A stretch of DNA of 64,000 nucleotides from Anaerolineaceae bacterium oral taxon 439 (GCA_001717545.1 CP017039.1:620001-684000), one strand, 5' to 3'. Positions 8,644 through 17,350 are shown, numbered from the stretch's first letter. Notes: generated by a model not told the origin, from the letters alone. Translations and numbers: made by a program.

Positions 8644-9096
8644 CTAAATCGAACGGATCCTTTTTTCGATGATTGCCGCTGATTCTTCGACGCGCCGCTG
8701 GTCTTCCGCGCTGAAGCGGTTCAGCGTCGGACTATCCAGATCGAGGACGGCGAAGGGAACGCCGTCCTCGTCGCGGAGCGGTACGACCAGCTCCGAATTC
8801 GACGCCCCGTCGCAGGCGATATGCCCTGCGAATTCATGGACGTTTCCGACGCGGACGCTTTCGTTCCGGGCGAACGCAGTTCCGCAGACGCCGCGTCCGA
8901 CCGCGATTCGCGTGCAGGCCGGTTTCCCCTGGAACGGGCCGACGACGAGCGCGTCTTTCTCCGCGCGGAACAGGTAAAAGCCGCACCAGTTCAGGTCGTC
9001 CAGCTCCTGATAGAGAAAGGCGGCCGCGTTCGCGAGCGTCGCGATCGGGTCGTCCTCGCCGTTTAGCAGGGCGGATAATCGTTTAGCTTGATTCAT
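8644..9096 (-). CDS. GAF-domain free methionine-(R)-sulfoxide reductase (fRMsr-like)
   Basis: A 150-residue GAF protein. Start ATG 9096 follows GGAGG at 8 nt; an in-frame ATG at 9120 lacks a ribosome binding site. Family motifs are present: LNWCGFYLF, GPFQGKPACTRI, GRGVCGTAF and GHIACDGASNSELVVPL. They include the three cysteines of the known redox relay and the final glutamate-containing SE motif. The enzyme reduces free methionine-R-sulfoxide. It is the last gene of the minus-strand pyr operon, an oxidative-repair gene appended to pyrimidine genes. Confidence 0.88.
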   Translation of the reverse strand: MNQAKRLSALLNGEDDPIATLANAAAFLYQELDDLNWCGFYLFRAEKDALVVGPFQGKPACTRIAVGRGVCGTAFARNESVRVGNVHEFAGHIACDGASNSELVVPLRDEDGVPFAVLDLDSPTLNRFSAEDQRRVEESAAIIEKRIRSI

Positions 9097-9121
9097 ATCG
9101 GTTTCCTCCAGCTTCAGCATT

Positions 9122-9565
9122 TCAATTCAGCGCCGCGAAATCGTCGTTCTCGTCAAAAAGAGGGATCCCGGCGCAGCGGAGCCATTCCGCGGTGATTCCG
9201 TCGCCGTCGCGTAGCCTGCCGCTGAACGTTCCGTCGTAGATTCGTCCAACGCCGCAGGAAGGGCTCCTGCTTTTCAGGATCGCCGCGGCGACGTTCCGTT
9301 CGCGCGCGACCGCCAGCGTTCGTTCCGCGCCGAGACGGAAAGCGGCGCTGACGTCGGTTCCGTCCGAGCGAACGACGCGAAGCCCGCGCCGTTCCGCCGG
9401 AAGCCGCGGGGTCGTCAACCCGCCGAGGACTTCCGGACAGACAGGGACCAGCTCGAACCGCTTTCCGAGCGCCTGTACGGCGGGCGATTCGCTCGCCCGC
9501 CCGTCGTAGCGGCAGCGTTCTCCCAGGAGGCAGGCGCTGACAAGCAGCGCCGCTTTTTTCGCCAT
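9122..9565 (-). CDS. DUF523 family protein
   Basis: A 147-residue protein with the DUF523 signatures VSACLLGERCRYDG, PVCPEVLGGLTTPR and LKSRSPSCGVGRIYDGTF. Conserved cysteines suggest metal or thiol chemistry, but no function is established. The ATG at 9565 overlaps the pyrE stop codon (TGATG), which points to translational coupling. A GTG one codon earlier is also possible. Confidence 0.85.
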   Translation of the reverse strand: MAKKAALLVSACLLGERCRYDGRASESPAVQALGKRFELVPVCPEVLGGLTTPRLPAERRGLRVVRSDGTDVSAAFRLGAERTLAVARERNVAAAILKSRSPSCGVGRIYDGTFSGRLRDGDGITAEWLRCAGIPLFDENDDFAALN

Positions 9566-10260
9566 CACGGCATGACGCAGTACTGCGCCCAGTAGGCTTC
9601 CATCCGCGCCCGGATCCCGTCGTCGATATAAACCTTCCCGTCCAGCTCGCGGTTATATAGAACGTCGAGAATCTCGCGGATCGTTACGATCGGAAAGACC
9701 GGAAGATGAAAGTCTCTGCGAATTTCTTCGATCGCCGTCAGCTCTCCCTGCCCGCGTTCCATGCGGTCGACGCTGACGAAAACGCCTTTAACCGGCGCGT
9801 TCAGCGTCTTGAAAATGGGCATGACCTGGCGGATCGCCGTCCCGGCCGTAATTACGTCTTCGATAATCACGACTTCGTCGTCCGGTCCGGGTTTATAGCC
9901 GACGAGCGAGCCGCCCTCGCCATGATCCTTTTCTTCCTTCCGATCGAAGCAGTAGTGCAGCGAGGTCTGGTAGCGGTTCTGGAGCGCGATCGCGGTTCCG
10001 ACCGCCAGCGGGATTCCCTTATACGCCGGACCGAATAAGCAGTTGATTTTATCGCTGAGTTCCCCGCTTGCCTGCCGGGCCCTGAGCGCCCCGGCGTAGT
10101 AGCCGCCGAGCGCGGCGGCCTGCGCGCCGGTATGATATTTCCCGGTGTTGATAAAGTAGGGCGTTTTCCTGCCGCTTTTGGTCACGAAGTCGCCGAAGGC
10201 CAGCGCGCCCGATCGGACCATGAATTCAATGAATTCTATTTTATATGGCTGAATCGTCAT
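9565..10260 (-). CDS. pyrE: Orotate phosphoribosyltransferase
   Basis: A 231-residue type I phosphoribosyltransferase. The PRPP-binding motif is EVVIIEDVITAGTAIRQ, and GPAYKGIPLAV and SGRKTPYFINTGKY are the OPRTase-specific segments. It joins orotate to PRPP to make OMP in pyrimidine synthesis. ATG 10260 follows GGAGAGAC. It lies 17 bp after pyrD on the same strand. Confidence 0.95.
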   Translation of the reverse strand: MTIQPYKIEFIEFMVRSGALAFGDFVTKSGRKTPYFINTGKYHTGAQAAALGGYYAGALRARQASGELSDKINCLFGPAYKGIPLAVGTAIALQNRYQTSLHYCFDRKEEKDHGEGGSLVGYKPGPDDEVVIIEDVITAGTAIRQVMPIFKTLNAPVKGVFVSVDRMERGQGELTAIEEIRRDFHLPVFPIVTIREILDVLYNRELDGKVYIDDGIRARMEAYWAQYCVMP

Positions 10261-10277
10261 TTTTCAAGTCTCTCCTT

Positions 10278-11246
10278 CTAAGCCGGTTCGACCAGCGAAT
10301 TTTTCAGTTCGCGAACCGACGCTGCGCCGATTTTCCGCATGACCGTTCGCAGCTCTCCTAAAATCCGAATCGGGGCGTCCGGCGTCAGCAGCGCGGCGGT
10401 CCCGACCGCGACCGCGTCGGCGCCGGCGAGGATGAGCTCGGCGGCGTCTTCTCCGTTCATGACCCCGCCCATCCCGACGATCGGGAGCGGGACCGCGCGG
10501 CGGACCTCGTAAACCATGCGGACGGCGATCGGATGAATCCCTGGTCCGGAGAGTCCGCCGGTTTTATTCGCCAGAACGACCTTCCGACGGTACACGTCGA
10601 TTTTCATTCCCAGAAGCGTATTGATCAGCGACAGCGCGTCTGCGCCTGCGTCGGCCGCGGCTTTCGCCATGTCGCAGATTTGGGTGACGTTCGGGCTGAG
10701 CTTCACGATCAGCGGTTTTTTCGCCGCTTTTCGGACGGCGGCGGTCGTCGCGTAAACGCCTTCGACCGTCGTCCCGAACGCGATTCCGCCTTCCTTAACG
10801 TTGGGACAGGAGATATTCAACTCGATCATGTCGACGTCGGTTTCGGAAAGGCGTGCCGCGACGGCGGCGTATTCCTCGACCGTTTTCCCGACGATATTGG
10901 CGATAATCGGGAGACCGGGAACCGACCGCAGCGCGGGGAGCTCGTCGCGGATCCAGGCTTCCATCCCGACGTTCTGAAGCCCGACGGCGTTCAGCATCCC
11001 GCCATAGGTTTCGGCGATCCGGGGCGTTTTATTGCCGGGCCAGGGAACCGTCGCGATTCCCTTTGTTGTTACCGCGCCCAGCCGCCCGATATCGTAGCAG
11101 GCGCGCGCGTTCAGCGTGAAGGTTCCGGAGGCGGTCGTGATCGGATTTTTCCAGCGGACCCCGGCGATTTCGACGCTCAGGTCCAATTCTTTCCCGCTGT
11201 CCGCGGAATGGAACGGCGCTGGGTTGTTTTGAGTTGGCTCATGCAT
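10278..11246 (-). CDS. pyrD: Dihydroorotate dehydrogenase, class 1B catalytic subunit
   Basis: A 322-residue FMN TIM-barrel enzyme. Motifs include NPITTASGTF, ELNISCPNVKEGG (the FMN/substrate region with the class-1 cysteine), VKLSPNVT and GMGGVMNGEDAAELILAGA. It oxidises dihydroorotate to orotate and, with PyrK, passes electrons to NAD+, an arrangement suited to anaerobes. Its ATG overlaps the pyrK stop (ATGA), so the subunits are coupled in translation. Confidence 0.95.
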   Translation of the reverse strand: MHEPTQNNPAPFHSADSGKELDLSVEIAGVRWKNPITTASGTFTLNARACYDIGRLGAVTTKGIATVPWPGNKTPRIAETYGGMLNAVGLQNVGMEAWIRDELPALRSVPGLPIIANIVGKTVEEYAAVAARLSETDVDMIELNISCPNVKEGGIAFGTTVEGVYATTAAVRKAAKKPLIVKLSPNVTQICDMAKAAADAGADALSLINTLLGMKIDVYRRKVVLANKTGGLSGPGIHPIAVRMVYEVRRAVPLPIVGMGGVMNGEDAAELILAGADAVAVGTAALLTPDAPIRILGELRTVMRKIGAASVRELKNSLVEPA

Positions 11247-12081
11247 TGAATACCACCGTTTCTCCTGCGAAGACCGGCCCCTTTGAGCAGACGCCCATCC
11301 GGCTTATCGCGCCGGACGCTCGGTCGCGGATATCGGCGACGCATCCGGCGCAGCAGCCGAACCCGCATCCCATCCGTTCTTCTAACGAAAATTGAAGATC
11401 GAAGCGGTCGGGCGGCGCGAACGCCTGAATCGCTTTCATCATCGGCCCCGGCCCGCAGCTGACGATCAGCGCTTTTCCTTCTTTCGGGACCGGGAGCTGC
11501 TTCAGGATTGTCAGGACGGTTCCCGTCTCGAGCTGAATTTCAGGGAAGGCGGTTCGAAGCGCCGGGACCGCCTTCCCGTCCTCGATCGCGCAGCGAACGT
11601 TCTCAGCGCCAATCGACGCGGCGAGCTCGTTCAGCAGGATTGGGTCGGAACGGAAGCCCATGATCGCGACGACCTTTTTCCCGGCAGAGGCGGCTTTTTT
11701 CGCCGCCGCGTAAACGGGCGGGACGCCGACGCCGCCGCCGACAGCGATAACCGTGGACGCGGAATCGATCGAGAATCCGTGCCCCAAAATCGTCGTGACG
11801 TCGATTTTATCGCCCGGCTGAAGCGCGCTGAGCCGTTCCGTGCCTTTCCCGACGACGGCGTAGATAAGCCGGATCCAGTCGCCGCCGCTGTCCGCGACGC
11901 TGATCGGGCGGGGGAGGAGCCAGTCTCCGCGATTCAGGTAGATATTGACGAATTGTCCGGGCGTGAAATCGGGATGAGGATGTTCAACGCGGAGGTCGTA
12001 AATCGTTGGGGTGAGCGGATGATTAGCGAGAATGCGCGTCTCGAAACGGCGGACGCTCGCCTGATTTATCTCGTCTGGCAT
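11239..12081 (-). CDS. pyrK: Dihydroorotate dehydrogenase electron-transfer subunit PyrK
   Basis: A 280-residue ferredoxin-reductase-like protein. An N-terminal FAD domain (PRPISVADSGGDWIRLIY) is followed by the NAD-binding domain (VIAVGGGVGVPPVYAAAKKA) and a C-terminal [2Fe-2S] site, GCGFGCCAGC with a fourth cysteine in GVCSKG. It transfers electrons from PyrD to NAD+. It is the first gene of the minus operon, with AAGGAG upstream and a TATAAT box about 35 bp before the start. Confidence 0.95.
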   Translation of the reverse strand: MPDEINQASVRRFETRILANHPLTPTIYDLRVEHPHPDFTPGQFVNIYLNRGDWLLPRPISVADSGGDWIRLIYAVVGKGTERLSALQPGDKIDVTTILGHGFSIDSASTVIAVGGGVGVPPVYAAAKKAASAGKKVVAIMGFRSDPILLNELAASIGAENVRCAIEDGKAVPALRTAFPEIQLETGTVLTILKQLPVPKEGKALIVSCGPGPMMKAIQAFAPPDRFDLQFSLEERMGCGFGCCAGCVADIRDRASGAISRMGVCSKGPVFAGETVVFNA

Positions 12082-12114
12082 GGAGCTGCTCCTTAAGAAC
12101 TGCTGTTTCTTTTT

Positions 12115-12144
12115 ATTATACGCGAGGAATTGAAGGTTAAAACA
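12115..12144 (-). promoter_or_regulatory. Probable promoter of the pyr operon
   Basis: On the minus strand, TATAAT lies at 12120-12115. The -35 region is weak: GTTTTA at 17 bp or TGTTTT at 18 bp. It is located directly before pyrK. I saw no attenuator or PyrR-type hairpin in the short leader. Confidence 0.5.
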
Positions 12145-12207
12145 GGCGGAGAACGGGTGCGTTAAAAGGGAGACGGAAGCGGGCGCAGGCCGGCCGCAAA
12201 TCCCCGT

Positions 12208-13257
12208 TTATAAAACGGTCGGCAGCAGCTGGGAATCCCTGAACCGTTCCCGCCAGCCGTCGAGGAAACGCGTTTCGGCGTCCTCTCCGCCGTTTGAGAG
12301 GAGCGCGAATACGGTTTCGCTCGTTGTATTCATCAGCAGGATGCAGCCGGTTCGGCTGAGGAAAACATGCCAATCGGACGGCTGGGTGCGTCGCGGCGGT
12401 TCGAGGAATGACAGCGGGTCGGTGGGGGAGAACTCTTTTTTCGTAATTTTCCGCAGCAGGAAAGCCCCGCCCGCCGCGACTTCGTACGCCGTACTGAAAA
12501 GTCCGGATTCGCCCGAAACGCCGCTCAGCTTCGCGCAGAGCGAATCGCTCGTTACACCGATTCGCAGTTCTTTCGGATTGTCGGCGCTAAACGTCGGCGC
12601 GATTCCTTCGCGGGGAATCGGCAGCGCCGCGACCGATCCGCGCATCAGCGGACGAAAACCGGTCTCAACCAACGGAATTTCGTTCAGGACCTGGTCGCTG
12701 AAGACGAGGGGAAGCGGACGTCCGGTCAGCGTCTCGAGAATGACGCCGAGAAGCGTATACCCGATGACGGATTTCCGCGCCTGCGCGCCCGGCGCGGATT
12801 CGAACGGGGAGGCGTATATTTTTCGCAGCACGCTTTCCCGGTCGTCCTTGTCGTCGAGCTGAATCGTCTCAGGAAGCCCCGACGTATGCCGAAGCAGCTG
12901 CGCGATGGTTACGGCGGAAAGATCGACGCGCTGAACCGGCTCGCCGCGAATCGAGCGCAGCCCCGAAAATTCAGGTTGGACGGACTGGATCGGGGTCGCC
13001 GCGGGCAAAGCGAGTTTTTTAATGACGTTATTCGTCGCGTAAAAAGTAAAGTAGCGCGTAATTGCGCCGATATCGAAAAGCGTCAGCTCCTGAACCGGGT
13101 ACCGTTCCCCTTCCAGTGTAAAGCAACCAAATTGCGCGGCTGCGGTTTGGCGATTATTTTCGAATACGCAGCTCTGCGCACAGAAAAGCGGGTTGTTCGT
13201 CTTTTGGAGATGGGTCCAATCGTTGACGAAATCGTTGATTGCGACGAGATCCCCCAT
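12208..13257 (-). CDS. Beta-lactamase/penicillin-binding-fold protein with lost catalytic residues
   Basis: A 349-residue protein resembling class C beta-lactamase/serine hydrolases: TLFDIGAITRYFTFYATNNV aligns with the usual FDIxSxTKxFT block, and LLRHTSGLPE is the standard LLxHTSGL motif. The catalytic SxxK is replaced by A65-I-T-R68, and the usual YxN segment reads RKSVIGYTLLG, so nucleophile and general base are both missing. No signal peptide is seen. It is probably a catalytically dead binding or regulatory protein, or a decaying gene with an intact frame. It stands alone between pyrK and the divergent CNNM gene; AAGGAA lies upstream of ATG 13257. Confidence 0.75.
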   Translation of the reverse strand: MGDLVAINDFVNDWTHLQKTNNPLFCAQSCVFENNRQTAAAQFGCFTLEGERYPVQELTLFDIGAITRYFTFYATNNVIKKLALPAATPIQSVQPEFSGLRSIRGEPVQRVDLSAVTIAQLLRHTSGLPETIQLDDKDDRESVLRKIYASPFESAPGAQARKSVIGYTLLGVILETLTGRPLPLVFSDQVLNEIPLVETGFRPLMRGSVAALPIPREGIAPTFSADNPKELRIGVTSDSLCAKLSGVSGESGLFSTAYEVAAGGAFLLRKITKKEFSPTDPLSFLEPPRRTQPSDWHVFLSRTGCILLMNTTSETVFALLSNGGEDAETRFLDGWRERFRDSQLLPTVL

Positions 13258-13579
13258 AGTAGCGCGGGTTCCTTTCCAGTACAGGCGAATGGCGACGTGC
13301 AGCGATGAGGAAATACCCTGTACGCCGTTTCTAACGATTCAAACAGACGTTAATAAGGATAGCGGAAAGTAAAGCGCGCGTCAACGGTATATCGTCAGCT
13401 CAAATTAGTGACATTTTCCATAGGCCCGCGGAAACGGACGGGGTTCCCGGATTATCATTGTTCACGCGCTGATTGATTTCGGGTTGTTTTTGAAAGCGTA
13501 TAATTAACCATATATCGTAAATTTAAGATTTGGAGAAAGGCCGAAAAAACGATCGCCAGAGTTCGATGAGCGTTCCCTG
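13258..13579. other. Divergent intergenic region with a TATAAT box
   Basis: This 322-bp stretch separates two divergent genes. On the plus strand TATAAT occurs at 13499-13504, about 75 bp before the CNNM start; the -35 is poor (TTGATT at 20 bp). I see no convincing promoter for the minus-strand gene, no small gene and no riboswitch. Confidence 0.45.
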
Positions 13580-14908
13580 ATGGAATCTGATAGTATTTCT
13601 TCCGTATCCGCTTTATCTGATGCGTTCCTGTCCATGTTTATTTTCTTCTTAATTCTTCTTCTTGCAGACCAGTTCCTGACCCTGATCCGCGCGGCGGTTG
13701 TCAGCGCGAACTTTTCCGACGATCTCGTCGATAGCTCGAAGTCGGATCGTAAAGCGATGACTTCGCTGTTTACCGCGACGGCGGCGAATCTCGCGGTTCT
13801 CGATTTCGCGCTGTCCTGTGCGAACGTTCTGACCGCGATCGCGGGCGTGCTGCTGACGTTTTCCGGTTTAGCGGGTACGGCCGTGAAGCTGACGCCGGTG
13901 GTGGTCTGCCTGATCATTCCGGCCGCGCTGCTGCTGATATCCGGGATGACGAACGGAGTGGGGACGCGTTTCGCGAATCAGCTTGCGCCCGCCCTCCTGC
14001 CTGCGGCAAATCTTGTCGTTGCGGTTGCGCGTCCTTTTCATACTTTTTATCACTCGTTTGAACCGCGGCCAAAAACGTCGCAGGTTACATTCGATCAGAT
14101 TGAATCGAACCTGATCGAATGGGTTGAGAACGCGCCGTCGCCGAAAAAGCTTAAGGAAGAGGAGCGGAAGATGGTCCGTTCGATACTGGGATTCAGCGAT
14201 ACGCTGATCCGGGAGATCATGATCCCGCGGATTGACCTGACCGCGATCGAGTTGAATACGGATCTGGCGGCTGCCGCGGAAACGATCCTGGCCTCGGGCC
14301 ATTCCCGCCTGCCTGTGTATGACGATGAAATCGATAATATTGTTGGGATTCTTTACGCGAAGGACCTGATCAAGTATTATTCGGAAGAACATGCCGAACC
14401 GTTCTCGTTGAAATCGATGATGCGGGAGCCGGTTTACGTTCCTGAGTCGAAGAAAGCGGGCGACCTGCTCGCCGACATGCAGCTGGACGGAATTCACATG
14501 GTGATCGTCGTCGACGAATATGGCGGAACGGCGGGGATCGTTTCGATGGAAGATATTGTAGAGGAAATTGTCGGCGAGATTCGCGACGAATTCGATAACG
14601 CGGAAGAGATCCCGATCGAGGAGCTTGGTCCGGACGTTTATAGTTTTCTGGGACGCGTCGATATTACCGACGTGAACGAAACGCTGGGGACGCATCTATC
14701 GCGCGAATCTTCGGATACGATCGCCGGATTTATGTATACGATGATTGGAAAGGTTCCCGAGGGGGACGAAATCGTTAACGTTGAGGACTGGCGCTTTACG
14801 ATCGCGGAACTGACCGGGAACCGGATTCGCCGTGTCCGCGTCGAGCGCCGAAGCGAAGATCCTGAAAGCGATACGGAGGAACCGAATGAACAGGAAGCAA
14901 CTCATTGA
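13580..14908 (+). CDS. CNNM/CorC-type transporter-associated protein (CBS and CorC_HlyC domains)
   Basis: A 442-residue membrane protein. About four hydrophobic segments fill residues 10-155 (a diverged DUF21/CNNM-like part). A pair of CBS domains follows (IREIMIPRIDLTAIE onward and the second with HMVIVVDEYGGTAGIVSMED), then the C-terminal CorC_HlyC FAD-like domain (GRVDITDVNETLG). Relatives are linked to magnesium/cobalt efflux or are annotated as hemolysin-like; the ion is not shown here. Its stop overlaps the cdd start by 23 bp, so the two genes are probably co-translated. Confidence 0.85.
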   Translation: MESDSISSVSALSDAFLSMFIFFLILLLADQFLTLIRAAVVSANFSDDLVDSSKSDRKAMTSLFTATAANLAVLDFALSCANVLTAIAGVLLTFSGLAGTAVKLTPVVVCLIIPAALLLISGMTNGVGTRFANQLAPALLPAANLVVAVARPFHTFYHSFEPRPKTSQVTFDQIESNLIEWVENAPSPKKLKEEERKMVRSILGFSDTLIREIMIPRIDLTAIELNTDLAAAAETILASGHSRLPVYDDEIDNIVGILYAKDLIKYYSEEHAEPFSLKSMMREPVYVPESKKAGDLLADMQLDGIHMVIVVDEYGGTAGIVSMEDIVEEIVGEIRDEFDNAEEIPIEELGPDVYSFLGRVDITDVNETLGTHLSRESSDTIAGFMYTMIGKVPEGDEIVNVEDWRFTIAELTGNRIRRVRVERRSEDPESDTEEPNEQEATH

Positions 14909-15290
14909 TCTCGCGCTTGACGCGCGAAAAAAATCTTACAGTCCGTATTCCGGATATGCCGTCGGCGCCGCGCTGTTGACGAAGAGCGGGGCGGTTTTTA
15001 CCGGCGCGAATATCGAGAATGCCGTGCTGGGGCTGACGATCTGCGCTGAGCGGACCGCGATTTTTCAGGCGGTTCTCGCCGGCGAACGCGCGTTTGAACG
15101 GATTGTCGTCGCGACGCGGGACGGCGGTTCTCCCTGCGGCTCCTGCCGTCAGGTCATGGCCGAGTTTTCGCTCGAAATGGAAGTGACGATGGTGAACGGG
15201 GATGGAGAAATCGTCTCCGAGAGTACGGTTGCGGGGCTTCTTCCGTACGCGTTTACGCCGCTCAACCTGAAATCCGCTGAACGCGGCTGA
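14886..15290 (+). CDS. cdd: Cytidine deaminase
   Basis: A 134-residue enzyme. ATG 14886 follows GGAGGAACCG inside the end of the preceding gene. The zinc/catalytic motif is CAERTAIF (C53, E55), with the second pair in PCGSCRQ (C84, C87). SYSPYSGYAVGAALLTKSG is the typical N-terminus of the homotetrameric form. It converts cytidine or deoxycytidine to uridine for pyrimidine salvage. recO follows 16 bp later. Confidence 0.95.
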   Translation: MNRKQLIDLALDARKKSYSPYSGYAVGAALLTKSGAVFTGANIENAVLGLTICAERTAIFQAVLAGERAFERIVVATRDGGSPCGSCRQVMAEFSLEMEVTMVNGDGEIVSESTVAGLLPYAFTPLNLKSAERG

Positions 15291-15306
15291 GACCGATCGG
15301 AACGCG

Positions 15307-16065
15307 ATGCCTTTCGTCGAAAAATCGATCCGCGTTCAGGCGATGATCCTCGCGCATTATAACTATGGGGAGTCCGACCGCTTCGTCCGCATGCTGACGC
15401 CGGACCGCGGAAAGCTCTCGGCGCTGGCGCGCGGGGTCCGAAAGATGAATTCGCGAAAAGCGGGGCATCTCGAACCGTTCACTGTCGTCAGCGCGCAGCT
15501 CGTCCAGGGGCGCGGTTCCGCCTGGACGGTCCAGCAGGTCGAAACGCAGGAGGCTTATCCTGATTTAGCGTGCAATCTGGAAACGACCTGTTACGCTGCG
15601 TATGTCGCCGAGCTGGCTGATCGGTTTTCTGATGAGGAAACGGAGAGCCGCGACTTGTTTAACCTGGTCGTGCGGACGATCCGCCGGCTTCATTCTGACG
15701 ATGATCCTTATCCGGCGCTGCGTCTTTTCGATTTCCGGCTGCTGGATTTAACCGGTTACCGTCCCCAGCTGCAGGATTGCGTCGGGTGCGGCGAGGCGAT
15801 TCGGCCTCAGGCGCAGTATTTTTCGTTGTCGTTTGGCGGGGCGCTCTGTCCGAATTGCGCGGCGCTCGACTGCCATGCGCTTCCGATTTCGACGCGGACG
15901 CTGAAGTTTTTTCGCTATTATCAGGCACGTTCGTTAGCCGACACGGGAGTTGTTCCCTGGCCAGGGGAGCTCCGTGCGGAATCGGACCGGATCCTGAACG
16001 CGTATTTTACGCATATTCTGGAGCGGAAAATAAACAGTCGTGAGTTCCTGGAAAAGGTGGGGTAG
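15307..16065 (+). CDS. recO: DNA repair protein RecO
   Basis: A 252-residue protein with an N-terminal OB fold (VQAMILAHYNYGESDRFVRM and LTPDRGKLSALARGVRK) and a C-terminal helical domain. It carries a four-cysteine zinc site, CVGCGE and CPNCA. RecO helps RecR load RecA onto SSB-coated DNA in gap repair. It is the last gene of the CNNM-cdd-recO run. Confidence 0.93.
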   Translation: MPFVEKSIRVQAMILAHYNYGESDRFVRMLTPDRGKLSALARGVRKMNSRKAGHLEPFTVVSAQLVQGRGSAWTVQQVETQEAYPDLACNLETTCYAAYVAELADRFSDEETESRDLFNLVVRTIRRLHSDDDPYPALRLFDFRLLDLTGYRPQLQDCVGCGEAIRPQAQYFSLSFGGALCPNCAALDCHALPISTRTLKFFRYYQARSLADTGVVPWPGELRAESDRILNAYFTHILERKINSREFLEKVG

Positions 16066-16135
16066 GGGGGAGAGGAGAATAGATCGTTGCGAAAATCAGG
16101 ATTCTTCTTCTGATTGTTCAGTTCGCGATCCGGCG

Positions 16136-16163
16136 CTGAAAAAAGAGAAAACTGCGGTAGAAT
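16136..16163 (+). promoter_or_regulatory. Possible promoter of the decarboxylase module
   Basis: CTGAAA (16136-16141) and TAGAAT (16158-16163) are 16 bp apart, 168 bp upstream of OadG. The intervening leader shows no clear gene. Moderate match only. Confidence 0.35.
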
Positions 16164-16330
16164 TGGTATGTCTGAGGATGTCGATCCGACGCCGTCGAAT
16201 CGCGCCGAGGATTTTCAGGGCCGGTTTTTTCAACGCAGCCGCCGTTCCGTTGGTGAATGCGTAAAAACATTTCTATTATTTTTATCCTGTCGGAATCGGC
16301 GAGGCCGGGTTCGGCAAGAAAGGAGAACGT

Positions 16331-16624
16331 ATGGAAATTACTGTGACGCCGGAGGTTGCCAACGCCGTCGACGCCGCCGTTTCGGGAGCGAACAGCGCGA
16401 TTATCCGTCAGGCGCTCGCGATTACCGGGATCGGGATGCTGATTTTGTTCGTGTCCCTGCTGATTCTCTGGGCGGCGATGGAATTGTTGGTCCGATTCGT
16501 TAAAGACGCGCCGAAGTCTGCGGACGACGAACGCATGGGCGAGACCGATGAGGCCGGCGAGATTGCCGTCAAGGCGAAGGTTGCCGCCGCCGCGGCGGGA
16601 TATGTTCTTTCGAAAAAGGAGTAA
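16331..16624 (+). CDS. oadG: OadG-family small membrane subunit of a sodium-pump decarboxylase
   Basis: A 97-residue protein with a single transmembrane helix (about 28-53: IRQALAITGIGMLILFVSLL and following), a charged middle and an alanine-rich tail (AKVAAAAAGYVLSKKE), the layout of OadG/gamma subunits. In known complexes this subunit anchors the carboxyltransferase and biotin carrier to the beta pump. AGGAG precedes the ATG. Order OadG, biotin carrier, OadB matches methylmalonyl-CoA or oxaloacetate decarboxylase operons, but no alpha subunit is present here. Confidence 0.82.
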   Translation: MEITVTPEVANAVDAAVSGANSAIIRQALAITGIGMLILFVSLLILWAAMELLVRFVKDAPKSADDERMGETDEAGEIAVKAKVAAAAAGYVLSKKE

Positions 16625-16681
16625 TCGCCTGGCGCGGCGCGCGCCGATCGATGCTCAGGATAAAAATAAGGAGTATTTCAT

Positions 16682-17338
16682 ATGAAACTTGTTGTTGCGG
16701 TTGAAGGGAAAACCTTCAACGTTGAAATTGAAAATCCGAACGCTTCGCCGCTCATCGTCAACGTCGACGGGACTGCGTTTTCCGTCTCGGCGGACGGCGC
16801 GGCTGAACCCGCCGCTGCCGCTGCAGCTCCTGCCGCCGGCGGTGCCGACGTTATCGCCCCGATCCCCGGCGTAATTCAGGAAGTCAACGTTAAGGAAGGT
16901 CAGACAGTTAAGAAGGGCGACGTTCTTTTTGTCCTCGAAGCGATGAAGATGAAGAATAATATCACGGCGAAAACGGCCGGGAAAGTCGCTTCGGTCAACG
17001 TTTCAAAAGGCGATTCGGTTACGCATGGCCAGGTCCTGATGACTTACGTTGGATCGCCCGCCCCCGTCCCGACCGAAACGAAGACGGTCGCGCCGACCGC
17101 TGAAGCGCCGAAGGCTTCGGGCGGTTCCGAAGTGACCGCTCCGATCCCGGGCGTTATCCAGGAAGTCAACGTCAAGGAAGGTCAGACAGTTAAGAAGGGC
17201 GACGTTCTTTTTGTCCTCGAAGCGATGAAGATGAAGAATAATATCACGGCGAAGACGGCGGGTACGATCGTTTCTGTTAATGTTTCGAAAGGCGATACGG
17301 TTTCACACGGGCAAGTATTGCTGACCTATAAGGCGTAA
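16682..17338 (+). CDS. Biotin carrier protein with two tandem biotinyl domains
   Basis: A 218-residue protein. After a short N-terminal beta segment and an Ala/Pro linker come two biotinyl-lipoyl domains, each with the biotin-acceptor motif EAMKM (Lys89 and Lys183, 94 residues apart). A second Pro/Ala/Thr linker separates them. The usual carrier subunit has one such domain. Eighty consecutive bases are identical between the copies, so the duplication is recent or kept uniform by gene conversion. The carrier shuttles carboxyl groups from the carboxyltransferase to OadB. The gene lies 57 bp after oadG and 12 bp before oadB. Confidence 0.92.
   Translation: MKLVVAVEGKTFNVEIENPNASPLIVNVDGTAFSVSADGAAEPAAAAAAPAAGGADVIAPIPGVIQEVNVKEGQTVKKGDVLFVLEAMKMKNNITAKTAGKVASVNVSKGDSVTHGQVLMTYVGSPAPVPTETKTVAPTAEAPKASGGSEVTAPIPGVIQEVNVKEGQTVKKGDVLFVLEAMKMKNNITAKTAGTIVSVNVSKGDTVSHGQVLLTYKA
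16892..17253 (+). repeat. Internal tandem duplication in the biotin carrier gene
   Basis: Bases 16892-16971 are repeated without change at 17174-17253, an offset of 282 bp (94 codons). Similarity extends on both sides with mainly silent changes. The repeat covers the biotin attachment site. Confidence 0.92.
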
Positions 17339-17350
17339 GAGGAGTCCCTC

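Noticed and set aside
13504-13917. Minus-strand open frame of 137 codons overlapping the CNNM gene
   Set aside because: It is antisense to conserved CNNM coding sequence, has low-complexity Arg/Ala content and no ribosome binding site.
16171-16330. Small gene upstream of oadG starting near 16171
   Set aside because: The frame runs through the oadG start with Arg/Cys-rich, low-complexity content and no ribosome binding site.
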